In this document: positions 16,591 through 26,397 of the stretch, in pieces
Numbering within the stretch: position 1 is the stretch's first letter
Layout: each line of letters starts with the position of its first letter
Assembly (NCBI RefSeq): GCF_030646015.1
Contig: NZ_JAUSLT010000046.1
Coordinates: forward strand, 1 to 64,000
Source: Bradyrhizobium sp.
GTDB lineage: Bacteria > Pseudomonadota > Alphaproteobacteria > Rhizobiales > Xanthobacteraceae
DNA length: 64,000 nucleotides
Direction: 5' to 3'
The notes under the pieces: generated by a model
Seen by the model: only the letters and a program-made list of their open reading frames with translations
The model's database searches: none
What the model was told of the DNA's origin: nothing
Position numbers and translations under genes: made by a program

Positions 16591-18519
16591 TCAGATATTG
16601 GCGGCGAGATCGACCAGTTCGTCGAACAGAACGCCGGATCGCGCCAGCATCCGCTCGATCTCGTCGGTGGCGTCGGGGACCGAGCGCCTCGAGGTGTCGA
16701 TCGTCAACTCGCAGCCGGCCGGCGGCTGGTAGTCGTTGCCGGTGCCCGTAAACCCGTGCAGGGCGCCGGCACGCGCCTTGGCGTAGTGGCCCTTGGGATC
16801 GCGGCTCTCGCACACGTCAACCGGCGTTGCGACGTAGATCTCGCGGAACGCGGTGTCGGCGATGCGGCGCGCCGCGGCGCGATCTTCGCGCGCCGGCGAG
16901 ACCGCGGCGACGATGGCGATGTGGCCGTTGCGCGCCAGATGAACCGCGACCTCGGCAAGCCGACGAATGTTTTCGCTGCGATCCCTGGCGGAGAAACCGA
17001 GATCGCTGTTGAGCCCGGCGCGCAAGGTGTCGCCGTCCAGCAGTACTGGCGAGCCGCCGGCGCTGAACAGCCGGCGTTCCAGCGCGCGCGCCAGCGTCGA
17101 TTTGCCGGAGCCCGGCAATCCCGTCAGCCAGAGCACCGCACCGTTATGACGGTAGCGCGCCGAGCGTTCGTCGGGCCGCAACGCGGACTCCACCGGCACG
17201 ATATCGACGGGGATGGCGCGTTGGCCTGACGCGACCGACAGCACCAGGCCGCCGCCGGCAATGCGGCCGTTGACCTCGATGACGAGGCGTCCGGTGCGCG
17301 AATTGTCGGTGTAGGGATCGGCGGCGATCGGTTGCGCCAGCGAAATGTCGATCTCGCCGACATGATTGCGCGCGATTGCCTTGGTCTCGACGCTGGAGAG
17401 TTCGCCGGGGTCGACCGCCTTTTCGATCGCGACCACGGTGGCGCGGGTTTCCCGTGTGCCGAGCCGGACCAGAATCGAGGCGCCTTCCACCAGCGGCTTG
17501 TCGTGCAGCCAGAAAATCCGCGCGCGAATCCGCCTGGTGTCGCGCGGCGTGCTTCCGACATGGGCGATGACGTCGCCGCGTTCGACGAACAACTCGCGGT
17601 CGAGCGTGATGCCGACCGAGCGCCCGGCGCCCGGGCTTCCCTGCAGCGGGGTCACCGGCCAGCTCTCGACGCTCCTGATCCTCGCGATCTTGCCGGCGGG
17701 CATGATGACGATCTCGTCGCCGGCGGCGAGGCTGCCGGATTCGATGCGGCCTGCGACAATGCGGCGGTCGTCGAATTTGTAGATCGCCTGCACCGGCAGC
17801 CGCAGCGCCAGCGTCTCCAGCGGCCGTGCCGGTTCGAGCGCATCGAGCGCCTCGACCACGGTGGGGCCGTCATACCATTCGATCCGCGGCGTGCGTTCGG
17901 CAACCCCGTCGCCGTCGCGCGCGGAAATCGGAATCACCGCCGACGGCGTCACGCCGAGCCCGATCAGATGCGCTGATATCTCGTCGCTGATTTCCTTGAA
18001 CCTGCTGGCGCTGAAATCGACCCGGTCCATCTTGTTGACGACAATCGCGACCTGCTTGACGCCGAGAAGATGCAGCAGATAGCCGTGGCGCCGGGTCTGG
18101 TCGCGCACACCTTCCAGCGCGTCGATGATCAGGACCGCGCCGTCCGCCTGCGAGGCGCCGGTGATCATGTTGCGCAGGAATTCGGCGTGACCGGGCGCGT
18201 CGATCAGCACCACGTCGCGCGAACGGGTGCGGAAGCTGATCTGGGTGGTGTCGATGGTGATGCCCTGGTCGCGCTCGGTCTGCAGCGCATCCAGCAGGAA
18301 CGACCATTCGAATGGCATGCCGCGGCGGGCGCTGACCGCTTTCAGCATTTCGAGCTTGCCCTCGGGCAGGCTGCCGGTTTCATGCAGCAGACGACCCACC
18401 AGCGTCGACTTGCCGTGATCGACATGGCCGACGATGACGATGCGGACCTGCGGGCGCGTGGTGCCGTTCGGCGTGGCCAGTGTCGCGGTGGGGATGATCA
18501 TGTTCATGGGAGCGCTCAA
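16591..18519 (-). CDS. cysN: Bifunctional sulfate adenylyltransferase large subunit / adenylylsulfate kinase (CysN-CysC fusion, NodQ-like)
   Basis: A 642-residue two-domain enzyme. Residues ~24-440 are CysN, the GTPase that drives ATP sulfurylase, with G1 [10 protein letters not shown]3 DAPGHAEF and G4 NKMD. Residues ~460-635 are APS kinase with P-loop [14 protein letters not shown] and the [12 protein letters not shown] lid. The fusion occurs as CysN/C or NodQ in rhizobia. It starts 11 bp after cysD and is cotranscribed with it. The kinase domain appears intact, so PAPS can be formed beside the APS reductase route. Confidence 0.96.
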   Translation of the reverse strand: MSAPMNMIIPTATLATPNGTTRPQVRIVIVGHVDHGKSTLVGRLLHETGSLPEGKLEMLKAVSARRGMPFEWSFLLDALQTERDQGITIDTTQISFRTRSRDVVLIDAPGHAEFLRNMITGASQADGAVLIIDALEGVRDQTRRHGYLLHLLGVKQVAIVVNKMDRVDFSASRFKEISDEISAHLIGLGVTPSAVIPISARDGDGVAERTPRIEWYDGPTVVEALDALEPARPLETLALRLPVQAIYKFDDRRIVAGRIESGSLAAGDEIVIMPAGKIARIRSVESWPVTPLQGSPGAGRSVGITLDRELFVERGDVIAHVGSTPRDTRRIRARIFWLHDKPLVEGASILVRLGTRETRATVVAIEKAVDPGELSSVETKAIARNHVGEIDISLAQPIAADPYTDNSRTGRLVIEVNGRIAGGGLVLSVASGQRAIPVDIVPVESALRPDERSARYRHNGAVLWLTGLPGSGKSTLARALERRLFSAGGSPVLLDGDTLRAGLNSDLGFSARDRSENIRRLAEVAVHLARNGHIAIVAAVSPAREDRAAARRIADTAFREIYVATPVDVCESRDPKGHYAKARAGALHGFTGTGNDYQPPAGCELTIDTSRRSVPDATDEIERMLARSGVLFDELVDLAANI

Positions 18520-18530
18520 TTCGATATCCG

Positions 18531-19448
18531 TCAGAGGTAGCCGGCGACGCGCAGCCGCTCGAAGGCGTCTTCGGTTTCATGATCCAGCGCGCGGCCCGCC
18601 CGCTCGGGCACCCTTGTGCCGTCGAGCTCGATCAGGATTTCCTCGATATTCGAGGCGGTCGAAGCCACGGGGTTGGTGATGTCCTGATCGCCCAGCGAGC
18701 GATAGCGCTTGCCGTCCTTCGCCAGGTACAGCGGAATGATCGGAATGTTCTCGCGTTGGGTGTAGGCCCAGATATCGGCCTCGGTCCAATGCAGGATCGG
18801 GTGAATGCGTAAATGCGCGCCGGGCGGCGGCGAGGCGTTGAACTGGTCCCAGAATTCCGGCGGCTGATCGCGCACGTCCCATCCGCCTTCGGTGCCGCGC
18901 GGCGAGAACACGCGTTCCTTGGCGCGGGTGGCTTCCTCATCGCGGCGAATGCCGGCGATCAATCCGTCAAAGCCGTATTTGGCGAGCGCGAGCTTCAACC
19001 CCTCGGTTTTCCGCGCGGCGGATCGCGCCGCGGGCGGCAGGGTCGGGTCGATGGTCTCCAGCAGAGGGCAGGGTTCGATCTTCAGATCGAGTTCCCATTC
19101 CTTGCCGTAGCGATCGCGAAACGCGTACATCTCGGCAAACTTCTTGCCGGTATCGACATGCAGGGCCGGGAACGGCACGCGGCCGAAGAAGGCCTTGCGC
19201 GCCAGCCAGATCATGACGTTGGAATCCTTGCCGAGCGACCACAGCAGCGCCAGCTTCTTCAGCCGCGCGAAGGCTTCCCGGAAAATGTAGATGCTCTGCG
19301 CCTCGAGCGCGTCGAGGTGGTCCATGGTGGGGGGAGGCAGGCGCCCATTGGACGAAATTTGGGACGACATAGGCGCGGCCGAAGAGCCCTTTGGCGGGTC
19401 GGCGCGGCGCAACCGGGCGATCGTGGATTCGTTGTCGAGAAGATGCAT
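18531..19448 (-). CDS. cysD: Sulfate adenylyltransferase subunit 2
   Basis: A 305-residue catalytic subunit of ATP sulfurylase that adenylates sulfate to APS with CysN. The PP-loop [20 protein letters not shown] lies at ~residue 60-80. Further family segments are [29 protein letters not shown], the [11 protein letters not shown] segment and the C-terminal [10 protein letters not shown]. The ATG at 19448 has AAGGGGCAGAG before it. The gene is divergent from cysG; the ~140-base AT-richer gap contains dyads that could be regulatory sites. Confidence 0.96.
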   Translation of the reverse strand: MHLLDNESTIARLRRADPPKGSSAAPMSSQISSNGRLPPPTMDHLDALEAQSIYIFREAFARLKKLALLWSLGKDSNVMIWLARKAFFGRVPFPALHVDTGKKFAEMYAFRDRYGKEWELDLKIEPCPLLETIDPTLPPAARSAARKTEGLKLALAKYGFDGLIAGIRRDEEATRAKERVFSPRGTEGGWDVRDQPPEFWDQFNASPPPGAHLRIHPILHWTEADIWAYTQRENIPIIPLYLAKDGKRYRSLGDQDITNPVASTASNIEEILIELDGTRVPERAGRALDHETEDAFERLRVAGYL

Positions 19449-19475
19449 CTCTGCCCCTTGGCCTCTGGAGGCGAA

Positions 19476-19557
19476 AATTCTATAGTTGCACTGCAGTAGA
19501 GAAGAAAAATTTTCTCTTTGCGCGTGCTGTAAGAGACATATATAGAAAATAATTCTA
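19476..19557. promoter_or_regulatory. Candidate regulatory dyads between cysD and cysG
   Basis: The divergent gap is clearly richer in A/T than its surroundings. It holds AGAAAA-A-TTTTCT (19503-19515), TAGAA-AATAA-TTCTA (19543-19557) and a half-site TTCTATAG (19478-19485). These share the TTCTA/TAGAA half, as expected for a dimeric repressor or activator that controls both arms. No factor can be named. Confidence 0.35.
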
Positions 19558-19590
19558 GTCAACCCCGTAAGTTGGGGCAACGAGTGTCGC

Positions 19591-21027
19591 ATGCGATTCC
19601 TGCCCGTCTTTCTCGACCTGCAAACCGGACCGGTGCTGCTTGTTGGCGCCGGCGATCTGGCGCGGGCGAAATTGCGTCTGCTGGCAGCGGCGGGTGCGCG
19701 CATCCGCTACTTCGCGACCGACGGCCAGCATGATGTGAGCGGGCTTGCTGTTGACGAGGCGGCGCGGATCGAACTGGCGCAGGGCGATCCTTTGACCTCC
19801 GATCTGAACGGCGTCATCGCCATCCTGTGCGCGGGCGCCGGCGACATCGGGGTTGCGATGTCGGCGCGGGCCAAAGCGGTCGGCCTTCCCGTCAATGTGA
19901 TGGACGATCTCGCCCATTCGACTTTCATTTTTCCCGCCATCGTCGATCGCGGCGACGTGGTCGTGGCTGTCGGCACCGGCGGCGCCTCGCCTGTGGTGGC
20001 ACGCCGCGTGCGCGAGCACATCGAAGCGGTGTTGCCAGCCCGAATCGGCGATCTCGCCACGTTCATCGGCCGCTGGCGCAAAACCATCAACGGCCGCATT
20101 CCCGAATTTGCGCTGCGTCGTCGTTTCTGGGAGCGCGTGTTCGATGGCCCGATCGGCGCGCTGGTGCTCGCCGGCCGCAAGGATGAGGCAGAAGCCGCGC
20201 TGAACGATATTCCCGACGCATCCGCCTTTGCCGGCGCGCTCGCATCGGGCAAGGCCGAGGGCAAAGTGACGCTGGTCGGTGCCGGTCCCGGCGATCCGGA
20301 CCTTCTGACCATCAAGGCATTGCGCGCGCTGCAGGACGCCGACGTGGTATTTTACGACGAGTTGGTCTCACCGGAAATTCTCGATCGGGTGCGCCGCGAT
20401 GCGTCGCGCGTGCCGGTCGGCCGTCGCGTCGGCAAGCCCGGCATCGGCCAGGACGCCATCAACAGACTGTTGATCGAATCCGCGAAATCGGGCCAGCGCG
20501 CGGTGCGCCTGAAGGGCGGCGATGGCTTCGTGTTCGGCCGCGGCGGCGAGGAAGTCGAAGCGCTGCGCGCGGCCGGCGTCGCCTATTCGGTGGTGCCGGG
20601 AATTACCGCAGGGCTCGGCGCCGCCGCGCAATTCGAAGTGCCGCTGACCTTCCGGCACGAGGCGCTGCGCATTACGTTTCTCACCGCGCACAAGGCCAGG
20701 GATGCTGAAGCCGTCGACTGGTCTACGCTGACCGACGAGAAGATGACGGTCGTCGTCTACATGGGAATGACCGCGGCGCCATCGGTTCGTGCCGGGCTTC
20801 TCGCCGCCGGCCGTTCGCCGCAAACCCCGGTCGGCGTGTTCGCGCGGGTGACGCGGCCGGATGCACAGGCGGCGGTCGGAACGTTGCAGGAGTTGCCCGA
20901 TCTCATCGAGAAGATCCACGGCGGCCCGGCCATCCTCATCATCGGCGACGTCGTCGCGCATTCCGCGCCGTGGCGCGAAGCCAATCCCAATCGAGTGCTC
21001 TCCAAACTGCTGGAAACCGCCGCATGA
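19591..21027 (+). CDS. cysG: Siroheme synthase (precorrin-2 dehydrogenase/ferrochelatase and uroporphyrinogen-III C-methyltransferase)
   Basis: A 478-residue trifunctional enzyme that makes siroheme, the cofactor of the CysI reductase two genes downstream. The N-terminal NAD-binding domain opens with FLDLQTGPVLLVGAGDLARAK (written in part) and holds the dehydrogenase/chelatase active site. The C-terminal methyltransferase begins near residue 225 with VTLVGAGPGDPDLLTIKALR and continues with VRLKGGDGFVFGRGGEE and VVPGITAG. Its TGA overlaps the ATG of the DUF2849 gene (ATGA), which points to translational coupling. Confidence 0.96.
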   Translation: MRFLPVFLDLQTGPVLLVGAGDLARAKLRLLAAAGARIRYFATDGQHDVSGLAVDEAARIELAQGDPLTSDLNGVIAILCAGAGDIGVAMSARAKAVGLPVNVMDDLAHSTFIFPAIVDRGDVVVAVGTGGASPVVARRVREHIEAVLPARIGDLATFIGRWRKTINGRIPEFALRRRFWERVFDGPIGALVLAGRKDEAEAALNDIPDASAFAGALASGKAEGKVTLVGAGPGDPDLLTIKALRALQDADVVFYDELVSPEILDRVRRDASRVPVGRRVGKPGIGQDAINRLLIESAKSGQRAVRLKGGDGFVFGRGGEEVEALRAAGVAYSVVPGITAGLGAAAQFEVPLTFRHEALRITFLTAHKARDAEAVDWSTLTDEKMTVVVYMGMTAAPSVRAGLLAAGRSPQTPVGVFARVTRPDAQAAVGTLQELPDLIEKIHGGPAILIIGDVVAHSAPWREANPNRVLSKLLETAA

Positions 21028-21338
21028 CCTCTCCGCTGCAACAAAAGATCAAGATATCAGGGCCGTCCGTCATCACCGCCAACCGCACCTGGGATGGCAT
21101 CGTGATCTGGCGCACCGCCGCCAAGGGCTGGTCGGCCGAACTGTCGGACGCGGCGATCGTTCGCACCGCCGATGAGGCCCGGGCGCTGCTGGCCGAATCC
21201 GTCGCCGACGATGTCGGTGCGATCGGTGCCTATATCGCGCCGGTCGAACTCAAGGACTCCGGCAAGATCAAGCCCGGCAATCTGCGCGAACACATCCGCT
21301 CGGCGGGGGTCACTATCGACCTTCCGGTCCCGGCGTAA
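21024..21338 (+). CDS. DUF2849 protein of the sulfite-reductase operon
   Basis: A 104-residue soluble protein with the DUF2849 pattern (SVITANRTWDGIVIWRT, GWSAELSDA, YIAPVEL, IKPGNLREHIRSAGVTIDLP). Its function is unknown, but the family is regularly encoded between cysG and cysI in alphaproteobacteria, which suggests a role in assembly or activity of the sulfite reductase. It overlaps cysG by four bases and lies 11 bases before cysI. Confidence 0.9.
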   Translation: MTSPLQQKIKISGPSVITANRTWDGIVIWRTAAKGWSAELSDAAIVRTADEARALLAESVADDVGAIGAYIAPVELKDSGKIKPGNLREHIRSAGVTIDLPVPA

Positions 21339-21349
21339 GGCCATCAGCC

Positions 21350-23005
21350 ATGTATGCATATGACGAACTCGATCGCACGCTCATTAACGAACGCGTTTTG
21401 GAATTTCGCGATCAGGTGAAGCGCCGGCTGTCCGGCGAACTCACCGAGGACGAATTCAAGATGCTGCGGCTGCAGAACGGCGTCTATCTGCAATTGCACG
21501 CCTACATGTTCCGGGTCGCGATCCCCTACGGCACGCTGTCGTCGGAGCAACTGCGGCGCATGGCGCATGTCGCGCGCAAATACGATCGCGGCTACGGCCA
21601 TTTCACCACAAGGCAAAACATCCAGTTCAACTGGATCAAGCTCGCCGAACTGCCCGATGCGCTGGCCGATCTTGCCGACGTCGGCATTCACGCCATGCAG
21701 ACCTCGGGCAATAACACCCGCAACGTCACCTCGGACCAGTGGGCCGGCGTCGCGCCGGGCGAGATCGAGGATCCCCGCATCTGGTCCGAGCTGCTGCGGC
21801 AGTACACCACGCTGCATCCGGAATTCTCCTTCCTGCCGCGCAAGTTCAAATTCGCGATCACCGCGTCCGATCACGACCGCGCCGCGATCAAGGTGCACGA
21901 TATCGGCTTGCGGCTTTACAAGAATGCCGCCGGCGAAACCGGCTTCGAGGTACTGGTCGGCGGCGGCCTCGGCCGCACCCCCTTCATCGGCAAGACGATA
22001 AAACCGTTCGTGCATGGCCACGATCTCCTGAGCTATGTCGAAGCCATCCTGCGCGTCTACAACCAGTACGGCCGCCGCGACAACATCTACAAGGCGCGCA
22101 TCAAGATCCTGGTGCACGAGCTCGGCATCGAGAAGTTCGCCAAGGAGGTCGAGGAGGAATGGCTACAGATGCGCGACAGCGCGCTGGCGATCGATGATTC
22201 CGTGATCGAGGACATCCGTTCGCGCTTCAGCTATCCGGCCTACGAAAAGCTGCCGCACATGCCGGACGAGCTGAAGAAGGCGGCGCATGACCCGCATTTC
22301 GAGGCCTGGCGCAAGAATTCGACCTTCCCGCACAAGGTGCCGGGCTATGCGATCGCAGTGCTGTCGCTGAAGCCGGTGGGCGGTCCGCCCGGCGACGCCA
22401 CCGCCGACCAGATGGATGCCATCGCCGATCTCGCCGACAAATATTCCTTCGGTGAAATCCGCGTCGGCCACGAGCAGAACCTCGCGCTGCCCCATGTCGC
22501 GCGGCGCGACCTGCCGGCGTTGTGGAAGGCGCTCGACAAGATCGGCGTCGCCACGCCGAACGTCAATCTGGTCTCCGACATCATCGCCTGCCCGGGGCTG
22601 GATTATTGTTCGCTCGCCAACGCCCGCTCGATCCCGATCGCGCAGGAATTGACCCGGCGCTTCGCCAATCACGACACCGCCAATCTGATCGGGCGGCTGC
22701 ACATCAATATTTCCGGCTGCATCAATGCCTGCGGCCACCATCACGTCGGCCATATCGGCATTCTCGGCGTCGAGAAGAACGGCGAGGAATTTTATCAGAT
22801 CACGATCGGCGGCCGCGCCGACGAGAAGGCCGAGGTCGGAACGCTGATCGGGCCCGCCGTGCCCTATGGCGATGTTGCCGACGTGATCGAGGATATCGTC
22901 GAAGCCTATCTTGCGCTGCGCGCGCGTCCCGACGAACTTTTCATCGATGCGGTGAAGCGGCTGGGCGTCGAACCTTTCAGGGAGCGGGTCTATGCCACTC
23001 GTTAA
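21350..23005 (+). CDS. cysI: Sulfite (nitrite/sulfite) reductase hemoprotein
   Basis: A 551-residue assimilatory reductase that carries siroheme and a [4Fe-4S] cluster and converts sulfite to sulfide. Two ferredoxin-like repeats are present: the first with YGHFTTRQNIQFNW, the second with FGEIRVGHEQNLALP. The cluster ligands are visible as CPGLDYC and, about 40 residues later, CINACGHHHVGHIG. Sequence alone does not separate nitrite from sulfite use; the cys context favours sulfite. There is no cysJ flavoprotein nearby, so ferredoxin or another donor is likely. The 3' end overlaps the DUF934 gene by 14 bases. Confidence 0.93.
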   Translation: MYAYDELDRTLINERVLEFRDQVKRRLSGELTEDEFKMLRLQNGVYLQLHAYMFRVAIPYGTLSSEQLRRMAHVARKYDRGYGHFTTRQNIQFNWIKLAELPDALADLADVGIHAMQTSGNNTRNVTSDQWAGVAPGEIEDPRIWSELLRQYTTLHPEFSFLPRKFKFAITASDHDRAAIKVHDIGLRLYKNAAGETGFEVLVGGGLGRTPFIGKTIKPFVHGHDLLSYVEAILRVYNQYGRRDNIYKARIKILVHELGIEKFAKEVEEEWLQMRDSALAIDDSVIEDIRSRFSYPAYEKLPHMPDELKKAAHDPHFEAWRKNSTFPHKVPGYAIAVLSLKPVGGPPGDATADQMDAIADLADKYSFGEIRVGHEQNLALPHVARRDLPALWKALDKIGVATPNVNLVSDIIACPGLDYCSLANARSIPIAQELTRRFANHDTANLIGRLHINISGCINACGHHHVGHIGILGVEKNGEEFYQITIGGRADEKAEVGTLIGPAVPYGDVADVIEDIVEAYLALRARPDELFIDAVKRLGVEPFRERVYATR

Positions 23006-23507
23006 GGGCGGGAAAATCGCCACCGACGCGCTGGTCCATGTGGCCGACGACGCCGAGATTCCAGGTGATGGCGGGATCCTGATTCCCGCCGCGCGTTTTC
23101 TCGGCGATGCGGAGGCGTTGTCGGGCCGGGCCGGCAAGACCGGCGTGATCTGGCCGAACAACCGCGATATCGACGACCTGGTGCCCTGGCTCGACCGGCT
23201 CGCCGTGGTCGCGCTGGTGTTCCCGAATTTCCGCGACGGTCGCGCCTATAGCCAGGCCCGCGTGTTGCGGGAACGGTATGGCTATCGCGGAGAGTTGCGC
23301 GCCACCGGGCAGGTGCTGCGCGACCAGTTCGTATTCATGCTGCGCGCCGGCTTCGACGCCTTCCAGGTCAACAAGGAAAGTGACGCGGAAGCCTTTGCCG
23401 CCACGGTCAAGCGCTATTCGGTGTTCTACCAGCCGACCGGCGACGGCCGCATCACCGCGCTGCACCGGCGCATGCAACTGCGCCATTCCGAGAGTGCCGG
23501 CCAATGA
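22992..23507 (+). CDS. DUF934 protein
   Basis: A 171-residue protein of the DUF934 family, found next to cysI/cysH in many proteobacteria. Characteristic pieces are VWPNN-like VIWPNNRDIDDL, VALVFPNFRDGRAYSQARVLRERYGYRGELRA (quoted in part by its ends) and VFMLRAGFDAFQV, and the C-terminus predicts an amphipathic helix. Function is unproven; the family is proposed to help the oxidoreductase of sulfite reduction. It overlaps cysI and cysH, so all three are translationally coupled. Confidence 0.9.
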   Translation: MPLVKGGKIATDALVHVADDAEIPGDGGILIPAARFLGDAEALSGRAGKTGVIWPNNRDIDDLVPWLDRLAVVALVFPNFRDGRAYSQARVLRERYGYRGELRATGQVLRDQFVFMLRAGFDAFQVNKESDAEAFAATVKRYSVFYQPTGDGRITALHRRMQLRHSESAGQ

Positions 23508-24238
23508 ACGCGCGCGCGCAGCAGGCTGTAGCCGGGCGGGCGGCGGGTGGTTTGCCGCCGGCCGCGGAACTCGCTTCCGAGTTGCGGACCGCTTCGCCCG
23601 CGCAGGTGATCGCAACCGCCCTGCAGATCGTCGGCCGCGAGCGCCTCGCCGTGGTGTCGTCGTTCGGCACCGAATCGGCGGCGCTCCTCAAGGTGATGGC
23701 CGACGTCGATCCGGCGATACCCGTGGTGTTTCTCGATACCGGCTGGCTGTTCGAGGAGACGCTGGCCTATCGCGACACGCTGGTCGCGACGTTGGGGCTG
23801 CGCGACGTCCGTTCGATCAAGCCGCTGGAGCAAACGCTGTTGCGCGAGGATCCCGACCGCGAATTGTGGTTCTCCGATCCCGATGCCTGCTGCCGGATCC
23901 GCAAGGTGGAGCCGCTGGCCCGCGCACTGGCGCCGTTCTCGGCATGGATCAACGGACGCAAGCGTTTCCAGGGCGGGCTGCGCGCCGACATTGCCGTGGT
24001 CGAGGACGACGGCATCAGACTGAAATTCAATCCGTTCGCCAACGTCTCGCGCGAAGAGATCGAGGCGATCTACAAGCTTGCAAAACTGCCGCCGCATCCG
24101 CTCGCGGCATCGGGTTATCTCTCGGTCGGGTGCATGCCCTGCAGCAGCCGGACCTCGGCGGACGAGGATGCGCGTGCCGGCCGCTGGCGCGGCAGAGCCA
24201 AGACAGAATGCGGCATCCATACGGTCAAGACTTCATAG
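23504..24238 (+). CDS. cysH: Adenylylsulfate (APS-type) reductase
   Basis: A 244-residue reductase that turns adenylylsulfate to sulfite and AMP. The nucleotide loop is SSFGTESAALL (~residue 46-56), followed by VVFLDTGWLFEET. Iron-sulfur cysteines typical of the APS-using branch are present: the CC pair in DACCRIRKVEPL (~residue 126) and CMPC (~208). The catalytic Cys is in TECGIHT at the C-terminus. E. coli-type PAPS reductases lack the CC and CxxC ligands, so APS is the likely substrate. It overlaps DUF934 by four bases. Confidence 0.93.
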   Translation: MNARAQQAVAGRAAGGLPPAAELASELRTASPAQVIATALQIVGRERLAVVSSFGTESAALLKVMADVDPAIPVVFLDTGWLFEETLAYRDTLVATLGLRDVRSIKPLEQTLLREDPDRELWFSDPDACCRIRKVEPLARALAPFSAWINGRKRFQGGLRADIAVVEDDGIRLKFNPFANVSREEIEAIYKLAKLPPHPLAASGYLSVGCMPCSSRTSADEDARAGRWRGRAKTECGIHTVKTS

Positions 24239-24363
24239 GACAATGACGCTGCGACGCCACAAACATTGAAATGCGGTTTCGTTGACTTAAAGGCCATTCA
24301 TCGCGAGTTATGTTCGCGTGCTTCTCGATGACAATGCCGTCGTCGGTGCGAATGGAGATCGAG

Positions 24364-25353
24364 ATGGTCCGCCGTATTCTGCCCCTCGTCGCGGGACTGC
24401 TCTGGGCAGGTTCTGCGCTGGCCGCCGATGTGTCGCTGCTCAACGTGTCCTACGATCCGACGCGCGAACTCTATGCAGAATTCAACAAGACGTTTGCGCG
24501 CGCCTACCAGAAAGAAACCGGCAAGAGCATCGAGATCAAGCAGTCGCATGGCGGCTCCGGTTCGCAGGCGCGCGCCGTGATCGACGGCCTGCAGGCCGAC
24601 GTCGTCACGATCGCGCTCGCCTATGATATCGACGCCATCGCGGCCAAGGGGTTGCTTCCGGCCGACTGGCAGAAGCGCCTGCCGCAGAATGCGTCGCCCT
24701 ACACCTCGACGATCGTGTTTCTGGTGCGCAAGGGAAATCCCAAGGGCATCAGGGATTGGGACGATCTGATCAAACCCGGCGTCAGCGTGATCACGCCAAA
24801 CCCCAAAACGTCGGGCGGCGCACGCTGGAATTATCTGGCCGCATGGGGTTACGCGCTGAAGAAATTCGAGTCCGCAGGCAGGGCCAGGCAGTTCGTCGGC
24901 GATATCTTCAAGAACGTGCCGGTGCTCGATACCGGCGCGCGCGGTTCGACTGTCACCTTCGTCGAGCGCGGCGTCGGCGACGTGCTGCTGGCCTGGGAGA
25001 ACGAGGCGTTCCTGGCCCAGCGCGAATTCGGCAAGGACAAGTTCGAGATCGTCGCGCCGCCGCTGTCGATCCTGGCGGAGCCGCCGGTCACGGTGGTCGA
25101 CAAGGTCGCCGACAAGAAGGGCACCCGGGCCGCGGCCGAGGCCTACCTGAAGTACTGGTATACCAGGGAAGGTCAGGAAATTGCCGCACGTAACTCCTAT
25201 CGTCCGCGCGACCAGGAGATTGCGAAGGAATACGAGAAATCTTTCGCCAAGGTCGAATTGTTCACCATCGACGAATTGTTCGGCGGCTGGACCAGGGCGC
25301 AGAAGGAACATTTCGCCGAAGGCGGCATTTTCGACCAGATCTACAAGAACTGA
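24364..25353 (+). CDS. sbp: Sulfate ABC transporter substrate-binding protein
   Basis: A 329-residue periplasmic binding protein for sulfate (Sbp/CysP type II fold). A signal peptide ends at ALAAD. Family segments are [15 protein letters not shown], the ligand loop [30 protein letters not shown] and [19 protein letters not shown] use the ATG at 24364 because GGAGATCGAG precedes it and the signal peptide starts there (MVRRILPL). It begins the transporter part of the cys locus, about 125 bases after cysH. Confidence 0.93.
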   Translation: MVRRILPLVAGLLWAGSALAADVSLLNVSYDPTRELYAEFNKTFARAYQKETGKSIEIKQSHGGSGSQARAVIDGLQADVVTIALAYDIDAIAAKGLLPADWQKRLPQNASPYTSTIVFLVRKGNPKGIRDWDDLIKPGVSVITPNPKTSGGARWNYLAAWGYALKKFESAGRARQFVGDIFKNVPVLDTGARGSTVTFVERGVGDVLLAWENEAFLAQREFGKDKFEIVAPPLSILAEPPVTVVDKVADKKGTRAAAEAYLKYWYTREGQEIAARNSYRPRDQEIAKEYEKSFAKVELFTIDELFGGWTRAQKEHFAEGGIFDQIYKN

Positions 25354-25377
25354 TCTGGCCGGGGGGCAGGGGGCATT

Positions 25378-26214
25378 GTGAGCAACGGAGGCGCGCGACG
25401 AAGCAGTCTGCCGGGGTTCGGTCTCACCATGGGACTGACGCTGACATGGCTCTCCGTCATCATTCTGATCCCGCTCGCGGGCCTGTTCCTCAAGAGTTTT
25501 GAGCTCAGCCTCGACCAGTTCTGGGGCATCCTCACCAGCCGCCGCACCCTGAATGCGCTGAAGATTTCATTCGGGCTCGCCTTCGCCGCCGCGATCGTCA
25601 ATCTGGTGATGGGAATGATCATCGTCTGGGCGCTGGTGCGGTACCGTTTTCCGGGCCGCCGGATCTTTGACGCCATCGTCGACATTCCCTTTGCGCTGCC
25701 GACCGCGGTGGCCGGCGTCGCCCTGACTTCGCTGTTCGCGCAAAAAGGCTGGCTCGGCGCGCCGCTGGCCGAACTCGGCATCAAGGTGGCGTTCACGCCG
25801 CTTGGAATCTTCATCGCGATGATTTTCATCGGCATCCCCTTCGTGGTGCGGACGGTGCAGCCGGTGCTGATCGACCTCGACGCCGAAATCGAGGAAGCCG
25901 CCGCCAGCCTCGGCGCCAACCGCTGGCACACCGTTTCCAAGGTGATCCTGCCGAGCCTGATTCCGGCGCTGCTGACCGGGTTCGCGCTGGCCTTTGCGCG
26001 CGCCGTCGGCGAGTACGGGTCGGTGATCTTCATTGCCGGCAATTTGCCGAACGTCTCCGAAATCGCGCCGCTGCTGATCGTGATCCGGCTCTCCGAATTC
26101 CGCTATGCCGACGCCACCGCGATCGCCGTCGTCATGCTGGTGGCGTCGTTCCTGATCATCTTCGCAGTCAACCGCCTGCAGCGCTGGGCACAAACCCGCA
26201 CGCCGGCGTATTAG
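25378..26214 (+). CDS. cysT: Sulfate ABC transporter permease CysT
   Basis: A 278-residue inner-membrane permease with six helices. It pairs with CysW in the sulfate/thiosulfate importer. The EAA loop that contacts CysA is EEAAASLGANRWHTVSKVILPSL (visible in part near residue 178). PFALPTAVAGVAL and YGSVIFIAGNLP are family hallmarks. It starts with GTG 24 bases after sbp behind a purine-rich stretch. An unusual palindromic repeat separates it from cysW. Confidence 0.95.
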   Translation: MSNGGARRSSLPGFGLTMGLTLTWLSVIILIPLAGLFLKSFELSLDQFWGILTSRRTLNALKISFGLAFAAAIVNLVMGMIIVWALVRYRFPGRRIFDAIVDIPFALPTAVAGVALTSLFAQKGWLGAPLAELGIKVAFTPLGIFIAMIFIGIPFVVRTVQPVLIDLDAEIEEAAASLGANRWHTVSKVILPSLIPALLTGFALAFARAVGEYGSVIFIAGNLPNVSEIAPLLIVIRLSEFRYADATAIAVVMLVASFLIIFAVNRLQRWAQTRTPAY

Positions 26215-26261
26215 GGATCGTCGGATGAATTTTCGGGAAACGAAGCAGCGGGTTCAAACCA

Positions 26262-26370
26262 CCTCTCCCTCTGGGAGAGGTCGGATCGCTTTAGCGATCC
26301 GGGTGAGGGAGTACGGCCTTTCGATAGACCGTACCCCCTCACCCCATCCCTCTCCCCATGGGAGAGGGGG
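26262..26370. repeat. Palindromic repeat, family A, inside the cysT-cysW gap
   Basis: Outer arms CCTCTCCCTCTGGGAGAGG and CCCTCTCCCCATGGGAGAGG, each itself a hairpin, with inner GGTGAGGG...CCCTCACCCC and TCGCTTTAGCGA dyads. It is transcribed as part of the transporter operon and would fold into a strong structure in the mRNA between two permease genes. Confidence 0.87.
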
Positions 26371-26397
26371 CGCACTGCCTGTGTTGGGGCACCGACG

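Noticed and set aside
16591..18519. Reading cysNC as symbiotic nodQ
   Set aside because: It lies in a complete housekeeping cys locus with no nod genes or nod boxes nearby.
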